64,000 nucleotides of DNA from Codonopsis lanceolata. Taxonomy: Eukaryota; Streptophyta; Magnoliopsida; Asterales; Campanulaceae. Within the stretch, counting starts at the first letter, position 1; each line of letters starts with the position of its first letter. The notes below the pieces were generated by a model. It was not told where the DNA came from. It searched no databases and saw only the letters and a list, made by a program, of their open reading frames with translations. Made by a program: the position numbers and the translations under genes. Below, in pieces: positions 10,411 through 22,625 of the stretch. The stretch is from the NCBI GenBank assembly GCA_013146195.2, contig CM028378.1, forward strand, positions 77,405,254 through 77,469,253. The letters run 5' to 3'.

Positions 10411-11875
10411 TATAAATAGTAATTCAGATGTATATCCTTTACTATATAACATATAGATTTATTAAATATTTATAATTTGTGGTTGGTATCTACTACTATG
10501 ATTTAATTGTATATATTCATATGATTTACCAATAAGTTATAACTAATTGTGGTCATTTGCAAAAATATTTTTTTTTATATTATAATTTCGAATATGATGA
10601 AAGAGACAAAAAAAAGTTTTAAATACAGGCAAGTCATATATGAAGATTTCCATAGCAGACATTTTATAATTAATTATAGTTATATTTTCTTTTGTAATCA
10701 CATGTATTCAATAAACAGGAATTTTATAGCAAATTTGTTCTTATTTCAATGTTATTTGCTCATTTTAATTAATCAGTAAATTAAGGGTGCACCAAAAGAA
10801 ATTTGTATTTACATATTTTTAATGTGTGACTACTCCTATTAAATACTACTACATAGAAATTCGGTATTTTCTATCACATGTACATTTTTGTACATTTTCA
10901 ATAAATCTTGAGAGTTGTATAGTCAATTAATTAGATTTGTGTTCTCAATGCATGTTAACTACTATATAATAATACTCAAAGATGACTTTTCTTTTTTAAC
11001 AAATATATTTTAACGGGATCTTACCTCTTTTAAACTACCTAGCTTTTATACATAATAAATAGATTTATTGACTTCTTGCACCATAGCAATCCACGTAAAT
11101 CTAGGTCTTGGGGCTACTAATATGGCAAGGTAATCCATGTCCCAAGTTAATAATCATTCAAGATTGCATCTCCTTTTTTTCTTAATGATTTAATTATTTG
11201 TATGATTAATCATATGTTGTTCAAACTATTAGAAAGCAGCTGCATTAAAACTTGTAATGTAATTTTATGGCTTCAAACCATCTATCCCACTCCCTGTCAC
11301 ATCTCCTGTCTCATTGAATCTCACCCCTACACGTTTCCTTATAAAAAGAAGACTGACTAAAATAACAAGGAAAATGTACGACCGAGATTCAATGGGACAT
11401 GGAATGTGACAGAGAGTGTGATAAACGATTTGGAGTCTAATTTTATAGACGACCTTGTGTCCCACACAACTATGAATTAGGGGGAGTTTGTTTTACTGCT
11501 ATTTAGTTCTACCTAGCTCATTAATTAAAATTTGTATAAATTAAGATCAATTAATCTCTAATATATTAGGTCAACCTTTTACTTAACTAAGGATAATATC
11601 AAAGATTAAAAGATTTGTTGCCTCCTCAATGTAAAAGGAAAGTAGACACGACAGATGAGGATTTGTTGACGAAGGGTACGGGCATTCCATTAGGAAACAT
11701 ATGAGGATTCAGAATCATCACGTACTAGGTTTCCTTCGGGCAACCGGCCGACAATTGTTCGTTCAAATTGAAAAATAAGTAGCTTCTATTAGACTTGTTG
11801 TAACGATTATCCCCACATATTTATGTACGCTAAGTTATTGACTTCTTGTCGCGACCACAATCCACCGCTTTCTAG
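10411..11875. repeat. Second copy of the ~1.45-kb tandem duplication
   Basis: Direct repeat of 8964-10410. It has gained a MITE at 11270-11437 that the first copy lacks, which confirms the MITE as an insertion. The short ORF 10549-10779 lies in this AT-rich repeat and is not a credible gene. Confidence 0.85.
11270..11437. mobile_element. 168-bp MITE, Mutator-like (9-bp target duplication)
   Basis: Terminal inverted repeats of about 54 bp start GGCTTCAAACC on the left and GACTCCAAATC on the right (reverse complement), and both run to CATTGAATCTC. The element is flanked by the 9-bp direct repeat TAATTTTAT (11261-11269 and 11438-11446). The equivalent place in the first tandem copy (near 9885-9905) has a single TAATTTTAT and no insert. 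Nine-bp duplications and TIRs starting with G are typical of Mutator-like MITEs. Confidence 0.88.
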
Positions 11876-11947
11876 GTCTTTGACATACTAATAAGGGTTG
11901 GGTGCTACCTAATTTGGGTGCCTAAATTGAGTGGCCATTTTCCAACA

Positions 11948-13256
11948 TCTATATATATATATATATATATATATTAGCAATGAGATGTTAACATGTATCG
12001 GGAACATACACATTAGAAACATAAATCCATTACATTTCTTAAAAGAGCCAATCTGTTTGTTATTTAATTATTATATTGAAAGCATGTCATTTTTGTTAAT
12101 TATTAATTGTTGTCTTAAAATAAGTCATTTTTATACATTTAATTTATTTTCCTTGGCAGTGCAATCCATTTTTTCCTCCAACCTACTTCCTTGGAAACAA
12201 AAATCCATTACTTTTTTAAAAAGAGCAAATTTGTTAATTATTTAATTGTTGTATTGAAAACATGTCATTTTTGTTAATTATAATTATTAATTATTGTCTT
12301 AAAATAAGTCATTTTTATACATTTAATTTATTTTCCTAGGCAGTGCAATCCATTTTTTCCTCCAACCTATGTCCCCCCGTCTCTTCTCTCCTCTCCTCAT
12401 TTCTCTTTTCTTTTCCTTCTTTCCTCTCTCACGTCACCCTCATGCTTCCCCATGTGAAAATAATAGTGTTATTTTGTGTTTTATTTAGTATTTACTTTTC
12501 TTTTTTATTCAATATTCTTATATGAATTATGTTGGAGGTTCTGTTAAAATGTGTCAATCTGACTCCTTTATCGGATATCACAAACGATATGATATTATAC
12601 TATTTTTAAAGTAAAGTTTATTAATTTTTTGTATTTTATATATTTACAATAATAAACATTTTTCTGCAATACACCAATATGGAATACATGACACTTCAAT
12701 TTCTATCAATTATTCGTCATTCATGTATTTTCCTCTAAGCTATGATTATTAACAGCTGAAATTTTAAAATAATACCATAAATAATTATAATGCATTGCAA
12801 ATCACAAAGAGTACGTTATATAAAAATTCATACATCTTTTATTATTTTTATCGTAAAAATGTCATTGACTCCATCAGATGTCAAGTTACCTTTCAAGTTT
12901 GAATGAAGACAATTTTCATTGGTAGTCATAAGAATAACAATTAACATGAGTCAACATCAATCACCGTTGCATGTACTTCTTGAAGAAATCAATAGAAGTC
13001 ATGGATAACTATATATCGCAGTTTCAAGGGTAACAATTAGTTCTGGTCTGAAAATATATTTTCCTCTAAGCTATGATTATGCGTCGAATAAGTTTTTTAG
13101 AATTTATAATGATTAGTCTTACAATTATATATTTCTATTTAAACAGTTTCTCTTAATTCATTCTTTTAATATTGTTTTTATTCTTCATTTTACTTTTGTA
13201 TAATTTAGTTTAAAAAGATATATGTCATGCGTTTAACACACGGGTGCAAAAACTAG
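11948..13256 (+). mobile_element. Non-autonomous Helitron-like element
   Basis: Starts TCTATATATAT right after an A and ends CTAG right before a T (13253-13256), as expected for Helitron insertion between A and T. Just before the end is GCGTTTAACACACGGGTGC, a GC-rich stretch able to form a weak hairpin, as in Helitron 3' ends. No Rep/helicase coding. An internal 184-bp direct duplication is centred on GCAATCCATTTTTTCC (12161 and 12345). There is no target duplication, which agrees with the class. Confidence 0.6.
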
Positions 13257-13297
13257 TTACTACCTAATAAGGGTAGCATTATTTAAAAAAATGGATT

Positions 13298-13299
<2 letters not shown>

Positions 13300-13340
<41 letters not shown>
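13300..13340. repeat. (TA)n microsatellite
   Basis: About 40 bp of TA repeats shortly after the Helitron end. Confidence 0.95.
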
Positions 13341-13342
<2 letters not shown>

Positions 13343-14044
13343 CACACAATTGTTTACAAAAAACTTAATATTTTAAAAACAATCATTAATAAAAAGAGAG
13401 AATTGCAAAAACAAAAACAAAACTGTCCTATTTCACGTTTTGCAAATTAAGCCCCGTGTTTCCAATTTTAAAAATTAAAACCTCTACCTATTTTTTTTAA
13501 TTTAAACCTTCTGTCTGTTAGGCGTTAGGAGAAAAGATAGAATGCTGAGTAAGCTGCTTGCATAACGCTGACGTGGCTTCGGCGAGAGTTTTTGCACCGA
13601 TTTCCCTCAATTACAATACATTTCGTTCCATAATAAACCATGTACAAACAACTTTTTTTGTAAATTAAACCTTTTTGTTAATTTATAAAATCAAAAAAAA
13701 TCTAATTAAATTAAACACTTTCATTTTACTCATCATGAAAATACATCAGTTTATTGTCATTATGGAAGAATATTTGTTCTGACGATAGCAAGGACATATT
13801 TGTTTTATTTTTCTAATTATTTGTTAGTATAAATAATTTTAATGTATAAAAATAAACTGTCAGTATAAATAATTTTAATTTATTTTTATTTTTCTACATT
13901 TATAATTATATTTACTGAAAAATAATCATAAAAATAAAATTTGATCACGCAAAAACAGTGATCTTGTCTTATGCTAACACATGACAACGGAATATGATGA
14001 GGGTATAATGAATCAATGAGGATATCTGGCGTATTATTCTTCCA
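13341..14044. other. AT-rich spacer without recognised features
   Basis: No ORF, inverted repeat or recognisable domain seen. It contains A/T homopolymers and simple low-complexity sequence up to the Tat element B LTR. Confidence 0.6.
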
Positions 14045-14677
14045 AACATTAACAAACCCTCTTTAACACCTGAGTTATGGTGGTTACATTGACTATTGCA
14101 AAACTGAACCGAGAATAAGAGGCTTCAGGCAAGAGAAGATGTGAAATAACAAGAGTTTGATGTTGTTTGAGACTTGAAAATTTCTTTAAGATGAACCTTA
14201 AAAAACCTCCTTTATATACCCTATCGGACTGTTGCATTGTTGATTATGAGATGGGAGGTGGCCGCCTCTTATTGGAAGAACAGGACGACCCTTCATCATT
14301 CATCTGGCGCTGAATTAGGTGAATGATATGAAAAGACGGGCGTCTGTCAGGGGAGTAGTTAGCTGAATGTGGCAGTACTTTTGTCGTATGATCAGGTTCT
14401 GAGGCAGAGCTACAATATAGTGACCTCATCGAAATGTGTGTCGCGTTGAATCTAGCAGGAAGAGCATCTGCCGAGGTGGGATCATATATTTTCGCCCTGA
14501 TGAAGAGAGAGACCGGTCGTGCCGAGCCAGAGTTGTTCGGCAGAAGCGACTGTGACTTGGCTACCAACTGAGTTACCTCGGCAGGTCTGTTGTCTGGACG
14601 ACCGAATTGTAATGGGTCCCTTCTCGGGTTAGCTCGGCAATGGTGGGTCCTAGCTCGGCTCATGCATAGCTCATTCA
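14045..14677 (-). mobile_element. Tat element B, 3' LTR
   Basis: On the minus strand it starts TGAATGAGC after the purine tract AAGAAGTGGGGGG. It carries a TATATAAA box (14218-14211), a leader rich in CT, and a tail CTCAGGTGTTAAAGAGGGTTTGTTAATG that aligns with the end of LTR A. The 3' end is placed near 14045 by that comparison and could shift by some bases. The minus ORF at 14663-14244 within it looks like chance. Confidence 0.65.
14211..14218 (-). promoter_or_regulatory. TATA box of Tat element B LTR
   Basis: GGTATATAAAGG on the minus strand, in the expected direction for transcription of the element, about 170 bp before the LTR end. Confidence 0.55.
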
Positions 14678-14681
14678 GTAG

Positions 14682-14694
14682 CCCCCCACTTCTT
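14682..14694 (-). other. Polypurine tract of Tat element B
   Basis: AAGAAGTGGGGGG on the minus strand, four bases before the LTR start TGAATGAG. Confidence 0.75.
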
Positions 14695-15317
14695 GGTCAG
14701 GGTCGGCAATCGGCGGCCAAGAAGTCAATCGATTGGTCCCAGTTCTTTTGCGTGAACTGTTCTTGTTTTTTTCATCTTCCGAAACATACACCGATTGATG
14801 ATTTTAGTGACAGGGGGGATGGAGATGAATGGTGATTGGAAGACTCATGATAAGAATTATGGGTGATTGGAGGACTCATGAGAAGAATTGTGGATATGGA
14901 AAGTTCTTTGGGCACAGTCAAGTTGCTCATGGTTTTGATACATTCGTTTTCGTGGCCCAGTCTGCAAGTGTGACTAGGTCAGCAAATACCAATGTCTCTC
15001 CTCGGCATCCCTTGGGCTTGGGCTGAGTGGTGTGGAATGCTTTGGCCTCGCCCCTGACTTTTGCCCTAGGTTTGCAATTTGCTTTATCGGCTCGTCACTC
15101 GTATGAGAGTAGCGATGACGGTTTATCTTTTGTTGGAAATTGGGCCACCGTAACTCTTTCATTCTGTCAGAACATTAAATGTAGGGTGTCTTTTCAAATT
15201 TCAAAACCGCTGTAGCGTTGCCTTTTTCCATGAGATGAATCATTTGGGCGGGAAATCGAGGTGGCGTTCTTAAATATTCCTTGGGAACGCTCGTGGGCTA
15301 AACCGGGTTTTGAAAAC

Positions 15318-15424
15318 GGCGTCGCTTTGAATCTGGTATTTACAACCTCCATTTTCATCCTTTTTACTTTTACCGCTTTTCATTCTTCATACCGTTCTTT
15401 TTCTTCTCTCTTCTTTGCATTCAG
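15318..15424 (+). promoter_or_regulatory. Probable promoter and leader of the Tat element B antisense gene
   Basis: CGGCGTCG, then TATTTACA (15338-15345, a weakened TATA box), then a pyrimidine-rich leader and a splice-donor-like CAG/GTGAGC at 15424. Element A has the same layout with a better TATA box. Inferred from that comparison only. Confidence 0.4.
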
Positions 15425-15695
15425 GTGAGCTCCGGCAAGATTTTTTCCAGGGATCCTTTGTGCCTTCCCTTGTTCCTTAACCCAGTAAATGTCCTACTTC
15501 CTTTTTCTTGTGTCAGTGAGATTTTGGTGGGGGGACAACCTCATTTTCCCAGTTTTCCTTTCCTAATTGATTATTCCGGCAGCTTCGTGTGTTTTCAGGA
15601 GAGGCTCCGGACTTACTTAGGTTGCCATCGGCAAATCAGACTATTTCTTTGCTTACATCACGGTAAGCCCCGGGCTTACCTTTTCTATTTTTCCC

Positions 15696-17508
15696 TTGGT
15701 CCTGTTTTCTATTTGTTCGAAAATGCTCTGGCCTCCCAATTACATTTTTGACCCTTCCTCTTCCAGGAGCTCTTCGAGCTCTAACGATTCGTATGATGAG
15801 GTGAGGCCATTAGTGATCAGGAGCCCACTTCCTAGTTGTGTTGGGGCCTCAGCCATACCGTCTTACCATGCCCTAAGGGGATTTGTTAGGGCCTTGACAA
15901 TTAGGAGTCCTTCGCCTAAGAACCCCGAGGTTTCTGCCGACGTGTCCTCTTCTCCTGAATAAACGTCGATGGGTTCTTCCTTTGCCGAGACAGAGGCCAA
16001 TGATTCGGTGGATTTTGTAGACTTATCTTCGCCCATTGAAGATGTTACCGAGCCGAGTGTTAGTGTTGAGACAAATAGGGGGGACGTAGGGGTCGTAGGG
16101 TTCGCGCATTGCGACGTTCATTTTAGTGTGTTTCATGGCGAGGAGCGCACAGTCGACCCAACAATTCGGGTTGAAATTGTTTTTGATCCGCCGAGCTCGG
16201 GCTGTACCCCGCTTCGGTTTCTTCTATAAATTACGGCGAGGATGATCCTTTTTTGGACTTCGAGGCATCAAGAAGGCTGTTACCCCTTGGGAGGCAAGGT
16301 TTTTTTCTTGCGAGTTCCGGGGTAAAAGTGAGCTCGTACTGGAAATATAACGACGGAGTTTTCTCGGCCCCGGACTACCCGTTAAATGTCCCTATGGGGG
16401 TTTTTGCAAGCACGGAGTGTATTGCTTTAAGTCTAGTAACTCAATTTTTCACCAGGGAGAAAGTATTGCACTATCGCCGAGCTAAAAGAGTGTTGGAGTC
16501 TCGACGAGTTGAAAGGATGTCTAGCAGTAGTGGTGCGTCAGTTTCGGGTTGGTCAGAGGCTCGGGAGCTAGAGGGCAAGAGAGCGTCTCGCTATCTTCGG
16601 CCATTTAAGAACCATATCACCCCCGAGGATGTAGTCGAGTGGGCCACGAAGTATGGCTCTGATCATTTTCGGGGTTCGGCTCCAGACCCGTCCTTGAGCC
16701 TTGGGGAACTCCGTTAGCTTCGGAGTCATGTCGGCTTTTATCTTTCCCTATTTGAGTCATCCGGGCTGCGGCTTCCACTCGATCAGTTTATTTGCGAGTT
16801 TTTAAGGGAGACAAGCTTCGTTCCTTTGGATCTAACCCCTAATTTGACAAGGGCGTTAGTGTCCTTCATTCTGTGTGCCAGGGCGCAGGGGTTCGAGCCC
16901 TCCCTTTATTTGTTTTGCCATTATTTCAAGGTGGGTCTTGCTGTGCTTCGGATGACCGGAAGTAGGCACGCGCATGGGTTCCCCCTCATGGGTAATTTTG
17001 TTCATAAGGACCATAAATGGTTAGACAAAGTTCTGTTGCTGGTGTGCAGTGGCGGGTGGAATTTTGAGATACCTAGAGGAGAGCCCCATGGTATTGTTAA
17101 GACGAAGAAGTTGAGTTCGGCCGACCTGGCCATGAAGCAAGCCATTGAAGCCCCCCTGTTCAATGTCCTGGGCGAGCAAGTCCATAGTTACAACTGGAAG
17201 GCAATTGTGGGAAACGACCTACTTCTCTCCAAGTTCGGGGTTTCTTCGGTGAAGTATAAGGAGGTCGGAACAGTTTGTCTGGGTGTCAAGTATGCGAGCT
17301 GCGAAGGCTGGCCGATGCACCAGGGGGGTGTATTTGGCTCGGAGTGTTTGACTTGCAAGGGGAAAGATAAGCCTGGCTGCCTCGTGCCAGGTGGTTCGTT
17401 TGTTTTCTTTGGTTTTTGTTTCTTTTACCTCCCCCTATTATTCCCTCTTATTCTCTTCTTTTCTTATCTTTTTTTTTTGACATTAGTATTGTTGTGCATA
17501 TATGGGAG
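15696..17508 (+). pseudogene. Tat antisense ORF, 5' part: plant 'putative gypsy-type transposon' domain
   Basis: Plus-strand reading, opposite to the element's pol. The N-terminus is Ser-rich and acidic (IFDPSSSRSSSSSNDSYDE, then NDSVDFVDLSSPIEDV). An in-frame TAA follows at 15960, a frame change near 16205-16250, and a TAG at 16715. Beyond it reads GFYLSLFESSGLRLPLDQF, then LTPNLTRALVSFILCARAQG and LYLFCHYFKV (to about 16940). That pattern matches the plant domain annotated as putative gypsy-type transposon (PF04195) found in extra ORFs of Tat elements. A GT donor at 17391 and AG acceptor at 17508 would restore frame across a pyrimidine-rich ~118-bp intron. Molecular role unknown. It is a decayed gene. 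Confidence 0.75.
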
Positions 17509-19439
17509 TGACTCGCGATGAGCTGATAGCTCGGAAAAAGGAAGAGGCCAAGAAGTAAAGAGAGGAGTTGAGAGCTACTCGAGAGCAAGCAGCTTCTCGT
17601 GACGAGGAAGAAGTTTTGCCCCTGGTGGGTGTTCTAGAGTACCCTCCCAAGGTTGCGAGCTATATTCCTTCTCGAGGCAAGGCCAAGGCCTTGCTACCCC
17701 CTGTTGGGGTCCCTAAAACCAAGCGGCAGAGGATCAATTCTGACAATAGCCCCGCTGTCATGCAAGACGATTCTGCCGAGGTTGATGTCGGCAGAGGGGC
17801 TCGCTCCGAGGCAGTTGGGGATAATGATTTCGTTTTGAGGTACCTCAATAGGTCGGCTGCCAGCCTCCCCCTCATTTTGCCGGATATGCTCATCGACTGT
17901 CGGCGCAGATGGTTCCTTGAGAATCTACCGAAGGAGCGGCCTTTCTGCCTGATTCTCAGCTAGACGACCTTAGTGCCCTTTTCATAAGCAAGGTGACCTT
18001 TTGATCCTTCTCTTCTCATATTTATTGTTTCTTTTGTTGCTGCCTTATTTAGTTAGTGACCCCCTTGTTCTGAGACCCCGAATCATTAAGTACTTAACTC
18101 AGTAGAACGTTTACGTACTTCGTTCTTGCTCGCAAACTTTGAGAGATCTTAGGTCTTTGTGTGCTTGCTCGGATGCATTTACATTCATAATAATCATTTT
18201 TACAAGTTTACATGTGGCCACGACATTGATAGTAGTTGTCGTCGTAAGTTTGATTCCCCGATTCGCGATTTTAGTTATCATGTTGTTGTACGAGTTCGTA
18301 CCGTTGTGTTTATTGTCGTATTACTCGGTTAGTGTTATTTTGACCCTAGGTTTGACCATGGATGACTAGGGTGACCTTGGGGATTAACTTGATATTATTT
18401 TGGTTTGATCATGTTTAAGGTTGAACACGCTCGTCTTTCATTTTCGGTGTGACTTGTGTATTCGCCTCGACCATGATAGGGCTGTAGTAATTTGGTCGTA
18501 GTTTTCTGTAGAAAACTCAGAATTGAGATCTGTTTGATGCGTTAGAAACTAGACTTCAATATCTTTCTAACCATTCCTCTTGCGTAATTTTTGGATTTGT
18601 ATTTCAGTACATACGCATTTTTAAAGTTGACTACATCATTTATTCTCGGTATTTCCAGAAATTTGAGTTTTGCCTAGTCTATTGGATTTACTTGGAGACC
18701 CTTAATGAATTTCACTAAACCTTAACTTAGACCTTAATTAGACCTTAATTAGAGTGAATTAAGCCTAAGTGAAATTTTAGCACTAAGTCCTCAATTAGGG
18801 ACTTAATCTCACATAAAAATTGACCTATAAGGGCTTGACACTTGTTTTTCACTCACTCTCTCACCTCTTAGTGTACCATGGCTATAGAACTCCACTCATT
18901 ACACCTCCTAAGATCAGATATTTACAGTCACCATTGATGAGAGCTTGAGTGTGGGAGATTATTGGTGAGATTAGTGTGTGTTTTGTGATTTCCCGAAGAT
19001 CCGGCCACCCGATTTTGGATTCGAGACCACCCAATCGTAGCTATCGACAAGGAGACTAGTAATCCTTACTTTGTTTTCCTTTTTCTCAGCCTTTTCTAGG
19101 CTTAAGGTATGCTTCTAATCCCTGAAAATTTGTATGTTCAATATAATGACATACTCCCTTCATAATAGTTGTAGTATACATGCTTAGGAAGACTTCTTGT
19201 GAAGTAGAAATCTTCATTTCAACAAGTTATAAATCTGGAAATTTTAGGGTTGTTTTGTTATGTTATTAATTTGGGTTTGGGTAAAGCATGAATGTGGTTC
19301 TAATTGTGCTTAGGAGTAATTCTTGTGAAGGAATTCATTACAATTGTTAACTTTAAAGAATTTTTCATGTTAGGGTTAAATTATGGAAATTTTGGGGCTG
19401 CCCCCTAGACATAATAGATTGGGTTTATGTATAGCATTA

Positions 19440-21330
19440 AAAGTGTTCTAAACATGATTTGGAACAACTATTGTTCATGAACTTGTTGCAATTGCGACAG
19501 TGTGACTGAACAAGAGAAACTGGTTATTAACATGATCTTAATGTGATCATAAATCGATGAATACATATCCAATTGGAGTGTTTTAAAGTGGTAAACTCTA
19601 GATAAAAGAGTCTAGTTTTTGGAAATGTAAGATATGTGTCATTTGGATCTGTTGAATCTTGCATTAAGTTAAAATTTGCTTAAAATCATTCCACTTATTG
19701 TTAGCCAAAAATTTTAAGATATTTTGGTCAGCTTGTGTTTATAAAAATTCTTTGTCAGTTACTTGTTCAACTGATCATAACGGTTTAAGTGTCAGCTAGT
19801 TTTCCTCATTTGCTTGAACATTTACTGATACTGACACTTTCTCATTTTGTGCATTTGGTAGATATTCTATTAGATAATATTTCCAACAGGATCTTCGTGA
19901 TCTTGTGAAGATATGTATGCTCTGCCAAACACATTTTCAAATTCAAATGTGTTCCTAACGGATTACTCTTCAAGTTCATCTATAAATACCCACAGGAAGC
20001 ATTTTTTTGAAGACATATAGAAGTCTGAAGCATTCTAACCTAAAAAGAAATTCTCTCTGTGCCATAGTCTTCTTAAAACTTTAGTTATATAATCTCTCTT
20101 GAATATTTTCTTTCTAGTTATTGTTTAGGCAAACACTGAGTGATCCATTTCATATTATTTTGAAGTCAGTCAGTTTGTCTCACGAGTTTGATTGTTATTC
20201 AATCTTACTCCATAAACACTGGTCTTTTGTTGTACACTTATGTATTAGAGATCAACTAGATTTTTAATAAAATTAGTGCACTTCAAAAATCCAAGTCTGA
20301 CCAGCTTGGTAGTGGACGTAGTAGTTTTACTGTGAACCACTTCAATTGATTTGTCAGTTATTATCTATACTCTTGCAAACTGACCTAACACTTAAAAAGT
20401 TTTCAACTGATTAAGTGTCAGCCAATCACTAACATAATTGTTTACTTAGTTGTTCTAGTAAATTGTTTTTCAGTTTCTTCTTTGTATTCAGTGATCTACT
20501 GTAAAAGAAAAATTCTTTGAAAACAGTTGTGTCAGCCAGCTAACCAACTTCCTTCAGCTTGAGTTATTTTAAAAGCTTCAACCAGCTGACTAATATCAGC
20601 TGACTAACAAGATTCAATTTTCTGCTGCCAACTTAAAAATTTTACAAGTCAACCCTCAAGTTTTAAAAAGACTATTCACCCCCCCTCTAGCCTTGTTTTT
20701 TGCCAACTGGACTTACAGGATCGATGAGGAATTTTTGGTGAAGTTTGTATGATAGACATGCAGTACAGACCACAACAGAAAATCAGATTTCTGACATGAA
20801 CTTGGAGGGGCTGTATTTTGATGAATACAAGTCCTAATTGAGTAATTTAAAAGTCTAAAGTATAGTCTCAAGAGTCTTGTTTTAGACTAGGCAATAATCC
20901 CTTAATTTGGAGTGGTGAGCAATTCATGGATGAATTTACTAGTTGACTAAGTAGAATGAGTCACAACAAAGAACAAGATTTTTAACATGAACTTGAGGTG
21001 ACTGTATCCTAAAGAATACAAGTCTAAATGGAGTGGTTTAAAGTGCTAAATTATAATTCCAAGAGTCTAGTTTATGAATATATAAAATTCATGACATTTG
21101 GAGTTGTGAGGAATTAATGGTCGAATTTATAAGTTGACTGGGCAAAATAATCATTACAGAAAAACAGATTATTAGCTTGATCTTGATATGATCATAGATT
21201 GATGAATACAAGTCCGAATGAAGTGATTTAAAAGGCTAAGTTATAGTTTAAAGAGTCTACTTTCTGAATAAGTGAGATTCAGTACATTTTGTGTTGAGAG
21301 GAATTTTTAATGCAATTAGAAATATTGCTA
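19440..21330 (+). repeat. Tandem ~190-bp units inside the Tekay solo LTR
   Basis: GAATAC.(A/T).GTCC words start at 19559, 20823, 21014 and 21204. Subtracting the inserted 1073 bp, the spacings are 191, 191 and 190. Each unit carries an AAGAGTCTAGTTT word and a CATTTGGAGTTGTGAGGAATT word. The copia solo LTR lies within the first spacing. Confidence 0.8.
19650..20717 (+). mobile_element. Copia-like solo LTR, 1068 bp
   Basis: Begins TGTTGAATCTTGC and ends CTGGACTTACA, flanked by GGATC at 19645-19649 and 20718-20722. It contains CTATTCACCCCCCCTCTAG (20673-20691), a phrase commonly seen near the ends of SIRE/Maximus-type copia LTRs. No coding sequence or second LTR is present. The tandem unit of the host LTR reads through correctly once it is removed. 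Strand inferred from the TG...CA sense and that motif. Confidence 0.78.
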
Positions 21331-22098
21331 CACCGAGTGATTTGTAATATTTGAACTTGTTAAGGATTGATTCTCCATACTTGATTAATATGACTTATAA
21401 AGCATATAGTGTTTCTTGCCTTCAAGCATGTTCTACTATTGTGTTGTTAACTTGCAATGAAATTTGGATTCCACTAATAGGTGGGATTATGAACTTGAAT
21501 TGAACTAAAGCTTGATTTGATATTAATCAACTTAGGCTTCCATCTTCTACTTGACTTATTGATACGTGAACTAGGGTTCCTAAATGGAACGAGAACCTAG
21601 CTATGACTTAAACGAGAACATAGAAGGGCTAGAAATGCATATAGCATTTATATCCTATTTGGTTGGAATTGTAGTAAGGACTTAACGAAGTCGAGCTTAA
21701 AGAACAATTGAACCTTACGGGGATCGTGGTGAGATCCTATGTTAACTAGATTCCATTTGAATAGATTACTAGTTTTTGGAACTTGATTTGATTAGTGTGG
21801 ACAACATGCCACTTATTCTTTCGAGACTCAATTGAGCTTCAAACGTGATTTAATAATTATTACAATGATGTGCATAATCAAGAGTTTGTAGTAGAGTAAT
21901 ATCATACTTGGCATTGGACGAGTTAGCTCGGTCCCTATTTTATTTCATGGCAAGTAAACATCTACTTGTGCATTGCATATGAGTCCAGGTGGCATTTGTT
22001 GAGTTTTACGTTGAAGGTGGGACGATGCATCGTCTTCACAAGTTATGGGATTCGTGATCGCTATGTATTGCCGTACCGGATACGGTTCACACACCCCT

Positions 22099-22117
22099 CC
22101 ACTGTTGGCCACAGTGG
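22099..22117 (+). other. Conserved Tekay LTR hairpin, solo LTR copy
   Basis: CCACTG (22099-22104), loop TTGGCCA, CAGTGG (22112-22117). Same 6/7/6 geometry as at 872-890, with the stem pair changed from G-C to T-A in a compensating way. Confidence 0.6.
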
Positions 22118-22429
22118 GGATGTAGTTTCACTGACCAACTTCTGTGTAACCAGAGGGCGCATTTGACTAGAGTTATATGACCGGGAAAGGCGCCACCCTT
22201 GAGGTGATACCGCTCAGCACTTTGATACCACTATTTGGGGTATCACTGGCACGATATGATTAACAGTTGTGATTGCAGGAGCAATACGACGACAGTGATT
22301 TGGTATCTTCTCTATCCCTTATGTGGCTTACTATGGGCAATTATGTGATAACAAAGTGTTAGTTGAACATGAGATCTAATTGACCGTGTTTATCTTGATT
22401 GTGTATTATTGAAATACTTGAGGTGGATA

Positions 22430-22625
22430 TCTGTAAGTATACATACTTGTACATTATGATTCTATGAACGATATGATATGTATATATTTAAATATACATA
22501 CTTCTACTTGATGATTCTGTGAAAGACTTGATGTGTATATATAAATATGCACACTTATACTTAATGATTCTATGAACAGTTTGATTAGTATATATATAAT
22601 TATATATACTTGCATATGATGTTTT
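22430..22625 (+). repeat. Three ~60-bp imperfect repeats in the solo LTR
   Basis: Units of the form ATATATTTAAATATACATACTT...TGATGATTCTGTGAA recur with variation. AT-rich and non-coding. Confidence 0.6.

Noticed and set aside
11265..11465. 66-aa ORF
   Set aside because: Produced by reading through the MITE and its inverted repeats.
14244..14663. 139-aa minus-strand ORF
   Set aside because: Within the Tat element B LTR U3; no domain and composition of the LTR.
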